From an uncultured Clostridia bacterium (GTDB taxonomy: Bacteria > Bacillota > Clostridia > UMGS1810), in contig CAKSPF010000025.1 of NCBI GenBank assembly GCA_934481345.1, forward strand, positions 1 to 8,968: a stretch of DNA of 8,968 nucleotides, read 5' to 3'. Made by a program: the position numbers and the translations under genes. Under the pieces are notes generated by a model. It saw only the letters and a list, made by a program, of their open reading frames with translations, was not told where the DNA came from and did no database searches. Below are positions 1-6,528 of the stretch, in pieces (within the stretch, counting starts at the first letter, position 1; every line of letters begins with the position of its first letter).

Positions 1-92
1 CGCCGCTCGTAGCAGGAAGCTATGCTTTAAAAGCCGTTGTGCGCGATATTTACGGCAAAAGCGCAGTGATTGAAAAGGATATAACGGTTACA
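1..92 (+). repeat. Direct repeat copy 1 (partner at 4311-4402), 91 of 92 bases identical
   Basis: The first 77 bases are identical to 4311-4387. After one G/A mismatch at base 78 a further 14 bases match, then identity drops sharply to ordinary paralogue level. Both copies encode the same part of an Ig-like module (GSYALKAVVRDIYGKSAVIEK). Because the match begins at the first base of the window, its true left end is not visible. Confidence 0.95.
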
Positions 93-2672
93 ATGTCGCA
101 CACGGTTATAGATCCGTCGGCAATGGCTTATACCGCTTGGGGCGATGCAGAGCAGACCTCCGAAAAATACACTCCCGAATGGCAGGGCGGTACGGGTTAC
201 TGGATAGTATCATCCGGAAGCGAGGGCGAGAAGTATTATACAGACTCGGATTACTGGGTGAAACCCACAAGAGCACTGTATAACAAATTTGACATAAGCG
301 AGTATTTAAAAAGCGGATATGCCGTAAAGAAGGTATATTTGCTGCAAAACGGTTCAATAGGCAGCGGCGCACTTTTTGACTGTCCTGCAAACGACCTTGA
401 AAACGGCGACAACTATTTGACGGTTCCTGCTATGGATCCCGACGGTTTTATAAGTTATTTTGCACTCGGTACAAGCTCGGAACAGTATGTAAGCAGTGAC
501 GAAATTGCTTTTAAATTCCCCGGAGCAAGAAAAGACGATAATTTTGCTTTGGATATAACCGACTATGTAAATGAAAAAATACACCGCGGCGAAACAAGCT
601 TTACATTTGTTGAATATGCAAGGTATATGGCAGACCGCTATTGCCTTTACAGCACGGCTCAGCTTTATATAGAATTTACGGAAAGACCGGTTGTAAATAT
701 TTTAGATACCAAGGAAGCATTTCAGCAAAGAAGCTTTGAAGTGTCGGCAACCGCATCGCACAGTTCGGGAATTAAAAAGGTTGATTTTTATATCAACAAT
801 GTACTTGCGGCAACCGCGGAGGAGGAAAATGACGGAAAATACACCGCGGAAATAAGCGGATATGAGGACGGAATATATACACTCAAGGCTGTTGCTTCGG
901 CAAATGACGGCGGTGTATATTATGATGAAAACGACAGCTTTATAATAAATGCAATTTACAAAAACATTCTGCCGCAGTCTTATCTTAACTGCAATGAGGA
1001 CGGAACGGCACGTATTTCAAACAAAGAAACTGAAAAGAATGAATTATACTATACCTTTGATATATCAGGTTTAGCAGACGGCGGTAAAATCGAAAAAGTA
1101 TTTTATATACAAAACGCAAACAGTCCGACCGGCAGCATGAATGTAAATATTTATAACTGTGACGGAAAAGCCGGTGACGGCGCTTTGACGGAAAACGGTT
1201 TGGCGGCAACAAGCGCTCCGGCACTTGCTCCGCTCGGCGCATATTATATGGGCGCCGCAAAGTTCGGCGGACTTACTGCCGATCTGACCGATTTTATGTC
1301 GGATAAAATCAAAAGCGGAGAAAGCTATGTTACATTTAAGCTTTCGGCCGGGGATAATGCTTCATACTGCATTAATTCCATGCCGGTAATTTATGTAAGA
1401 TACAAAACAGAAAATGCTGATATAAACAAAATGTATAAGCCTTCATTGACTTCATCTTTATTTGATGAATTTTCGGCGGGCGATACTCTTTATTTAAAAA
1501 CAGACGGCTCGGCAACTTTGAGCGATCTGAAGCAAAGTCTGACGGAGTATGCAGGCTGTACATTCACTGCATTGCGTAACGGCGAAAGCATTTCGGAAAC
1601 AGCAGCTCTGAAGTTAAATGATACGGTTTCAATATCGGACGAAACGGGTAAAACCGTAAGGACTTACAGTGTAATTGAAAATAACTACATTTCGGATATA
1701 AATGCAGATGTTATTTACGGCAGATGCGAAGCAAGCGCATATGTTGACGTATATGCCGACAATCTTAATTCCATGCTTGTAATTGCGGCATACAAAAACG
1801 GCAAATTTGTTGATTGCGGCATCAGCGAATACAAAAATTTAAACGGCGGTTACAGATTAACTGCGACAGTAAACTGTGCAGACGCAGACGAATTTAAGGC
1901 TATGCTTTTGGAGACAGGAAGCCTTAAACCGCTGAAAAATGCAAAAAAAGTAAAAAGACAGGTTGTACTCCTTAAATTTGATGACCTTTCAATGTATACA
2001 TATGAAAAATTTGAAGACCTTCGTTTGCTTCTGAAGGAATACGGAATCAAGGCCGGATTCGGTATGATTGTAGATTCCTTTGATCCGGAAAACGAGGAGT
2101 CAAGGGCGCAGATTAACAATTATGATGTAAAGCACAAGCTTGTAAAGGCGTTTGTCAACCGTGCGCTTGAAGACGGTATAGAGTTCTGGCATCACGGCTA
2201 CTATCATTACATGGACGAGTATTACACCTACAGCTATGAAAAACAGAGCGAATGTTTCGGCAAAGGTAATGACGTTATGATTAACGAATTCGGAATTGAT
2301 TTGAAAGCATTCGGTTCACCGTTCAACAATGCAACTGATGTCACATTGAAAATGCTCAAAGAGAATTATCCGAACATAAATGTCCTTATGCTTGTAAATT
2401 CAAAGTATCAGGTTCCCGAAGGAATGGTTAATTTCAACGATTCGGTAACTATAGAAACATCTTCAAGCAAAATAGAGAGTGCAATGTTTATTGATAATTT
2501 CAACAAAAAATCAGACAGCTCATATATGGTAGCACAGATGCATCCCGGAAGCTGGGATACCAACGTGGGATATGACAGTTGGAGTGAATTCAGAATTTGT
2601 CTTGACTACCTTATAAGCAAAGGAGTTGTATTTATGACTCCGTCGGAGTATTACGAATATATAAGTGAATGA
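1..2672 (+). CDS. Secreted modular NodB-like polysaccharide deacetylase, 5'-truncated by window edge
   Basis: Likely an exported carbohydrate esterase or related NodB-fold enzyme acting on a polysaccharide outside the cell. The frame is open from base 3 (889 codons visible), so the GTG at 39 is not a real start; residues before it (PLVAGSYALKA...) match the middle of an Ig module in the next gene. Visible order: end of an Ig-like module (3-98), a CBM96/DNRLRE-like beta-sandwich (99-683), an Ig-like module (about 687-947), a shorter diverged beta-sandwich (954-1409), an unnamed beta module (about 1430-1680), a clostridial Ig-like module (about 1685-1955), and a NodB-like domain (1962-2669). 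The catalytic domain shows LLKFDD (Asp-Asp at 1980-1985), FWHHGYYH (His at 2193 and 2205), FGSPFN and QMHPGSW (His at 2541). No dockerin, SLH or LPXTG anchor follows. It is paralogous to the next gene. The fold is fairly secure; the substrate is unknown. Confidence 0.8.
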   Translation, partial: PLVAGSYALKAVVRDIYGKSAVIEKDITVTMSHTVIDPSAMAYTAWGDAEQTSEKYTPEWQGGTGYWIVSSGSEGEKYYTDSDYWVKPTRALYNKFDISEYLKSGYAVKKVYLLQNGSIGSGALFDCPANDLENGDNYLTVPAMDPDGFISYFALGTSSEQYVSSDEIAFKFPGARKDDNFALDITDYVNEKIHRGETSFTFVEYARYMADRYCLYSTAQLYIEFTERPVVNILDTKEAFQQRSFEVSATASHSSGIKKVDFYINNVLAATAEEENDGKYTAEISGYEDGIYTLKAVASANDGGVYYDENDSFIINAIYKNILPQSYLNCNEDGTARISNKETEKNELYYTFDISGLADGGKIEKVFYIQNANSPTGSMNVNIYNCDGKAGDGALTENGLAATSAPALAPLGAYYMGAAKFGGLTADLTDFMSDKIKSGESYVTFKLSAGDNASYCINSMPVIYVRYKTENADINKMYKPSLTSSLFDEFSAGDTLYLKTDGSATLSDLKQSLTEYAGCTFTALRNGESISETAALKLNDTVSISDETGKTVRTYSVIENNYISDINADVIYGRCEASAYVDVYADNLNSMLVIAAYKNGKFVDCGISEYKNLNGGYRLTATVNCADADEFKAMLLETGSLKPLKNAKKVKRQVVLLKFDDLSMYTYEKFEDLRLLLKEYGIKAGFGMIVDSFDPENEESRAQINNYDVKHKLVKAFVNRALEDGIEFWHHGYYHYMDEYYTYSYEKQSECFGKGNDVMINEFGIDLKAFGSPFNNATDVTLKMLKENYPNINVLMLVNSKYQVPEGMVNFNDSVTIETSSSKIESAMFIDNFNKKSDSSYMVAQMHPGSWDTNVGYDSWSEFRICLDYLISKGVVFMTPSEYYEYISE
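99..683 (+). repeat. CBM96/DNRLRE-like module, first visible copy in the truncated protein
   Basis: Beta-sandwich module of about 195 residues, opening IDPSAMAYTAWGD, with ALYNKFDISEYL (the conserved core strand), the repeated signature DCPANDLENGDNYLTVP at 378-428, FALDITDYV, and AQLYIEF at the end. It pairs best with the third module of the next gene (4409-5005): both share YTAWGD, GAR...DNFALDIT and LYIEF. Carbohydrate binding is inferred from the family resemblance. Confidence 0.65.
954..1409 (+). repeat. Shortened, diverged CBM96-like module in the truncated protein
   Basis: About 152 residues keep the core pattern LYYTFDISGLADGGKIEKVFYIQNA, IYNCDG, LTADLTDFM and PVIYVRY, but the LENGxNYLTVP signature is replaced by LTENGLAATSAP. 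No Ig-like module follows it, unlike every other copy. The complete paralogue has no separate counterpart between its last Ig and the unnamed beta module. Confidence 0.55.
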
Positions 2673-2677
2673 GGAGG
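2671..2677 (+). promoter_or_regulatory. Ribosome binding site GAGGAGG that decides the start of the second NodB-like gene
   Basis: A near-perfect Shine-Dalgarno sequence overlaps the stop codon of the preceding gene (TGA 2670-2672) and ends 6 bases before ATG 2684. The ATG at 2669 would place this motif inside the coding region and has no comparable site upstream. Overlap with the upstream stop suggests translational coupling of the two paralogues. Confidence 0.85.
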
Positions 2678-2683
2678 AAAATT

Positions 2684-2755
2684 ATGAAGCGTATTATTTC
2701 TTGCGTGCTTATAATTGCAATGGCATTGGGGCTTTTGTGCACCACGGCGCTTGCC
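2684..2755 (+). other. Sec signal peptide of the second NodB-like protein
   Basis: Residues 1-24 read MKRIISCVLIIAMALG followed by LLCTTALA. There are two basic residues, then a hydrophobic core of about 14 residues and a small-neutral A-x-A cleavage site before acidic DE. The cysteine at residue 19 is preceded by leucine, not by G, A or S, so it does not form a lipobox and signal peptidase I cleavage is expected. It supports ATG 2684 as the true start. Confidence 0.85.
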
Positions 2756-5700
2756 GACGAGGGCGGCACTGCGGTACTTAGGCCGAGCGCATTTGCCTGC
2801 ATAAAAAACGGTGATGAAAACAAGACGGGATTTGACGACAAGGGGTACTTTATGGTTACCTCCACAGGCTCGGACAGCAACCCGGCAACGCCCGTTGAAT
2901 CAGGTTTCTGGAAGTATGATTTCAGCCGGTATCTTGACGAGGGCTACGGCATAGAAAAGGCCGAAATGCTCTTTCTGGCAGACAGCTACACGCACACTGC
3001 AATAACCTGCATGTACGACTGCCCGACTGACGACCTCGAAACAGGCAGCAACTACTTAACTGTTCCGAAAACGAGCAAGGACGATTTCATAGCGCAGTTT
3101 TCAAATCAGAATTTGAGTTCAGTTTCCGAAAATTACAGCGGAGTTGACGGCGAATACAACGTTTCCGTGGATATAACGGAATATGTTAAAAGCAAAATTT
3201 CCGACGGCAAAAGCAGCTTTACATATATGCTTTATCCGAAGTGGGGAAGCACGGTGTACCGCTTTAAGGGAGAGCCGGTATTATACATAACTCTCGGCGA
3301 AAAAAATACCGACGCACCTCTGATTGAATACATTTCGGACAACAGCGATGATGAAAATGCACAAATCTTCAGTGTTTCCGTCAATGCAACGGACAGCAAC
3401 GGAGTGGAAAAGGTAGAATTTTATTTGGACGGCGCGTTGATGGACGGTACGGTTGAAAAGTCGGAAAACACCTACACATATACCGGCAGAATGCTCGCTC
3501 CGGGAACGCACACGCTCACGGTGAAGGCATACGACACATACGGAAAAACTTCGACATACACCAAGGAAATCACTGTAACCTCAGCGATAGCGATACTGGA
3601 CCCGTATGCAAAAGTGCATGTGAAGAAGGGTGACGAATCGTCAAGCTCGGTTTCATCAAACGGCGGCGGTAATGTTTCTACCATAGGCGGCAGCAATCAG
3701 GATGTGGAAAATCCGGTTGAAGCGCTTTATTACAGATTTGATTTGAGTCAATACACAGAAAACAACATAGGAATAGAAAAAGCGTATATTCTGCAGAATG
3801 CGTCAAACCGCTCATACGCTACATATTTGGGAATGTATGACTGCGATGAGGACACGCTTGAAAACGGAATGAATTATCTGACAGTTCCCAAGGCATCGCT
3901 TAGCGGCATGGTAACGAGCTTTAATGTGACAAATCTTGAAAATGTGGATTTGTCAAAATATCCGGGCGTTACAAACGACTATAACCTTGAATTTGACGTA
4001 ACGGAGTATGTGCAGAAAAAGACCGACAAGGGTACGGGCTTTACATATATGCTATATCCGAAATATGACGGTTCGCTCTATCAGTTTACGTCTGCACCGA
4101 TACTTTATCTTAAACTCGGAGCGCAGAATCCCGACTATCCTGTTGCCGGGTTTGTAAGCGGCAAAACGCAGTATACGGATTCGGGAAGCTTTACCGAGCA
4201 GATAAAGGCGAGCGACTCCAACGGAATAGGAAGTATAGAGTTTTATCTCGGCGACAGTAAGATAGAGGGAAGCTTTGAGCAAAACGGAGATATATACACC
4301 TTTACCGGTGCGCCGCTCGTAGCAGGAAGCTATGCTTTAAAAGCCGTTGTGCGCGATATTTACGGCAAAAGCGCAGTGATTGAAAAGAATATAACGGTTA
4401 CACAAACCCGTGCATTTTTAAATCCGGTTGCCTTTGCATATACTGCATGGGGTGACGAAAGTCAGACAGATCAGAAATATAAGACTGAGAGCGGCGATAC
4501 CGCTTATTGGGCATATGCAACCACAAACAGCTCGGACGGCGGTACACAGAATACGGACAGTGAGTACTGGACGCAGCCGAAACGCGCTTTGTATCATAAA
4601 TTTGATATGTCGGAATACCTTGATAAAGGTTATTCGATTACAAAGGCATATATCGTACAGAACGGTCAGACCGGCGGTGAAACTTACGGTGTGCTTCTGG
4701 ATTGCCCGGCGGACGACCTGGAAAACGGAGATAATTATTTAACCGTTCCGGAACATGACAAAACGAATATCATATCAAAGTTTTCTGTCGGTATGAAAAC
4801 AGATACTTACTATGATTCCACGGCAATGCAGTACAATTTCTCAGGAGCAAGAAGCGGCGACAATTTCGCTTTGGATATAACAAATTACGTAGTTTCCAAA
4901 ATTGACAGCGGATCAAAAAGCTTTACGGTAATGGAATATCCGCGTTATACAAGCGGACAGATAAGATTCGGAAATTCAGCACAGTTGTATATTGAGTTTA
5001 CCAAAAAATCCGATATAAGCCTTATAGACACTTCTTCTTTGGATTATGCGGGTATGCCTGCGGTATTTGCGGCAAAAGCAAGCGACATGTTCGGTATAGA
5101 AAAGGTAGAATTTTACTTAAATGATGAAAAGACTGCTCAGAGCACCGTCAGCGTGGACGGCATATATGCTGCTGCAGCAGATGTTGCCGACGGAACATAC
5201 AAGCTTAAAGTTAAGGTTACAAATGCAAAGGGTGCTTCAACGGTAAGTATATTTGATAATTATACAGTAACAGGCGGTACGGCTTCGGACGGCAGTTCAA
5301 ATATCCTTGCTCTCGGAAGTAAATTCACGGAATTTGAAAATAATAATGTTTCGTTCCTGCTTCCGAAAACTGCGGCAACATTGGCAGAGCTTAAGAGCTT
5401 GCTTAATTCATACAATGTGTATGCATATTCAGAGAGCGGAGCCGAGCTTTCAGCAAGCAGCGCCTTAAACAGCGGAGTTGTTGTGACAGTAAAAACAGCA
5501 GATAATTCTTCCGTTGTAAGAAGATATATAGTCGTAAATGACGGTTATTATTCACCGATCGATTTAAAAATCGTGACGGGAACCAACCTTGTAACGGCAT
5601 CTGCGGAAGTATACGCAAAAGACAGCGAAGATTTATATATTATGATTCTGGGTTATGACAAAGCCGGAAAACTTGTTAAAATCGAACGGAAACCGTATTT

Positions 5701-6523
5701 GAATACCGTAGGAAAGGCGTCGCTGTATACAGAAACAGAGCGTGACGATGCAGTTGAGTTCAAGGCTATGCTGTGGAGCGGCTTCAAGCCGGTTGCAAGA
5801 GCGGTTACCAAAAAACTGCAGGCTGTTATTTTAAAATTTGACGATTATTCCATCTGGGCATATTCCGGATACAACAAGCTGATGGATTATCTGGACGAAG
5901 AACAGATTCCGGCAGGCTTCGGAACGGTTGCCAAAACATTTGACAATGAAAATGAGGAAAACTATTCCGATACACCTTTCTATGAGGGACTTTATGAAGA
6001 AACAATAAAATCTCTTAAAAGAGCAAATAACAATCCGCTCTATGAGATATGGAGCCACGGTTACGCACACGCCGAAAAGGAATTTTCCACTACCGATTAT
6101 GACTCTATGAAAGCTTCTATGCAGAAGGCAGTAGATACCATGGCGAAATACGGTGTTGAAATAACCGCTTTCGGAGCGCCTTTTAATACGGCTACCTCTA
6201 CAACAATGAAAATGATTGACGAGTGTTTCCCGAAGATAAGAACGGTTATGCTCTTTAACAACTACATTACCGTGCCGGACGATATGATTAATATTCAGAA
6301 TCATGCTGAACCGGAAATTAAAACAGGCGTTATTTCGTATGATTACTTTATCAAGAATTATGAAAAATATAAGGATGCCGACTATGTTTTACTTCAGTCA
6401 CACCCCGGAATGTGGGATGACGCAAGCTGGACGGAATTCAAAAAAATCATTGAATTCTTAAAAGACAGGGGAGTAGAATTCATGCGCCCGACTCAGTACA
6501 GAGATTATGTAAAAGGAGAATAA
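2684..6523 (+). CDS. Secreted 1279-residue modular NodB-like polysaccharide deacetylase with three CBM96-like/Ig module pairs
   Basis: Probably an extracellular polysaccharide-binding esterase. I place the start at ATG 2684, not the ATG at 2669 that overlaps the previous stop, because GAGGAGG lies 6 bases upstream and the resulting N-terminus is a classic signal peptide (residues 1-24, KR then a hydrophobic core, ending ALA before DE). Order by residue: CBM96/DNRLRE-like 31-206, Ig 208-300, CBM96-like 303-481, Ig 482-573, CBM96-like 576-774, Ig 776-862, unnamed beta module 866-952, Ig-like 953-1043, NodB-like 1046-1279. NodB motifs: ILKFDD (D1053, D1054), WSHGYAH (H1125, H1129), FGAPFN (P1166) and QSHPGMW (H1240), which fit the metal-binding Asp-His-His set; the usual MT3 arginine is absent. 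No lipobox or C-terminal anchor is seen. It follows its paralogue by 11 bases and precedes GH3 by 5, so co-transcription is likely. Substrate is unknown. Confidence 0.83.
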   Translation: MKRIISCVLIIAMALGLLCTTALADEGGTAVLRPSAFACIKNGDENKTGFDDKGYFMVTSTGSDSNPATPVESGFWKYDFSRYLDEGYGIEKAEMLFLADSYTHTAITCMYDCPTDDLETGSNYLTVPKTSKDDFIAQFSNQNLSSVSENYSGVDGEYNVSVDITEYVKSKISDGKSSFTYMLYPKWGSTVYRFKGEPVLYITLGEKNTDAPLIEYISDNSDDENAQIFSVSVNATDSNGVEKVEFYLDGALMDGTVEKSENTYTYTGRMLAPGTHTLTVKAYDTYGKTSTYTKEITVTSAIAILDPYAKVHVKKGDESSSSVSSNGGGNVSTIGGSNQDVENPVEALYYRFDLSQYTENNIGIEKAYILQNASNRSYATYLGMYDCDEDTLENGMNYLTVPKASLSGMVTSFNVTNLENVDLSKYPGVTNDYNLEFDVTEYVQKKTDKGTGFTYMLYPKYDGSLYQFTSAPILYLKLGAQNPDYPVAGFVSGKTQYTDSGSFTEQIKASDSNGIGSIEFYLGDSKIEGSFEQNGDIYTFTGAPLVAGSYALKAVVRDIYGKSAVIEKNITVTQTRAFLNPVAFAYTAWGDESQTDQKYKTESGDTAYWAYATTNSSDGGTQNTDSEYWTQPKRALYHKFDMSEYLDKGYSITKAYIVQNGQTGGETYGVLLDCPADDLENGDNYLTVPEHDKTNIISKFSVGMKTDTYYDSTAMQYNFSGARSGDNFALDITNYVVSKIDSGSKSFTVMEYPRYTSGQIRFGNSAQLYIEFTKKSDISLIDTSSLDYAGMPAVFAAKASDMFGIEKVEFYLNDEKTAQSTVSVDGIYAAAADVADGTYKLKVKVTNAKGASTVSIFDNYTVTGGTASDGSSNILALGSKFTEFENNNVSFLLPKTAATLAELKSLLNSYNVYAYSESGAELSASSALNSGVVVTVKTADNSSVVRRYIVVNDGYYSPIDLKIVTGTNLVTASAEVYAKDSEDLYIMILGYDKAGKLVKIERKPYLNTVGKASLYTETERDDAVEFKAMLWSGFKPVARAVTKKLQAVILKFDDYSIWAYSGYNKLMDYLDEEQIPAGFGTVAKTFDNENEENYSDTPFYEGLYEETIKSLKRANNNPLYEIWSHGYAHAEKEFSTTDYDSMKASMQKAVDTMAKYGVEITAFGAPFNTATSTTMKMIDECFPKIRTVMLFNNYITVPDDMINIQNHAEPEIKTGVISYDYFIKNYEKYKDADYVLLQSHPGMWDDASWTEFKKIIEFLKDRGVEFMRPTQYRDYVKGE
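2774..3301 (+). repeat. CBM96/DNRLRE-like module 1 of the complete NodB-like protein
   Basis: Opens LRPSAFACIKNGDE and carries GFWKYDFSRYL, the signature MYDCPTDDLETGSNYLTVP at 3017-3067, VSVDITEYV, and PVLYITLGEKN at the end. An Ig-like module with VEKVEFYLDG and GTHTLTVKAYDTYG follows (about 3305-3583). The architecture is that of the beta-sandwich modules annotated DNRLRE/CBM96; direct carbohydrate binding is not shown by the sequence. Confidence 0.65.
3590..4126 (+). repeat. CBM96/DNRLRE-like module 2 of the complete NodB-like protein
   Basis: Contains AKVHVKKGDES, a Gly/Ser-rich insertion, ALYYRFDLSQY, MYDCDEDTLENGMNYLTVP at about 3833-3889, LEFDVTEYV and PILYLKLG. Modules 1 and 2 share FTYMLYPK near their ends and are closer to each other than to module 3. 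The following Ig-like module ends in the direct-repeat tract. Confidence 0.65.
4311..4402 (+). repeat. Direct repeat copy 2 (partner at 1-92)
   Basis: Same sequence as the window start, located at the end of the second Ig-like module of the complete NodB-like protein (residues about 543-573). The neighbouring downstream module is only moderately similar between the two genes, so this tract is far more conserved than its right flank. Confidence 0.95.
4409..5005 (+). repeat. CBM96/DNRLRE-like module 3 of the complete NodB-like protein
   Basis: Contains FAYTAWGD, ALYHKFDMSEYL, LLDCPADDLENGDNYLTVP at about 4694-4750, GDNFALDITNYV and AQLYIEF. It is the longest copy and is orthologous in position to the module at 99-683 of the upstream gene. 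The next Ig-like module (about 5009-5270) has GIEKVEFYLND and GTYKLKVKVT. Confidence 0.65.
6514..6518 (+). promoter_or_regulatory. Ribosome binding site AGGAG for the GH3 gene
   Basis: AGGAG sits in the last codons of the NodB-like gene, 10 bases before ATG 6529. Its location inside the upstream reading frame is typical of a tightly packed operon and of coupled translation. Confidence 0.75.
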
Positions 6524-6528
6524 TATAA

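Noticed and set aside
39..41. GTG as start codon of the first NodB-like gene
   Set aside because: The frame is open to base 3 and the residues before it match the Ig module of the paralogue; no ribosome binding site is near. The gene starts outside the window.
2669..2671. ATG overlapping the stop of the first gene as start of the second
   Set aside because: It would put the GAGGAGG site inside the coding region and add MRRKI before a normal signal peptide; ATG 2684 has ideal spacing.
2684..2755. Lipoprotein signal (Cys at residue 19)
   Set aside because: The residues before Cys are G-L-L, without the small residue at -1 needed for a lipobox, and an A-x-A site follows.
4428..4742. 104-codon plus-strand frame inside the second NodB-like gene
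   Set aside because: It overlaps module 3 in another frame, with a composition rich in Arg, Ile and Thr and no family resemblance; it is a shadow.
5831..6304. 157-codon open frame on the minus strand
   Set aside because: It lies fully inside the NodB-like catalytic domain, has no recognisable motif and no convincing ribosome binding site; it is an antisense shadow.
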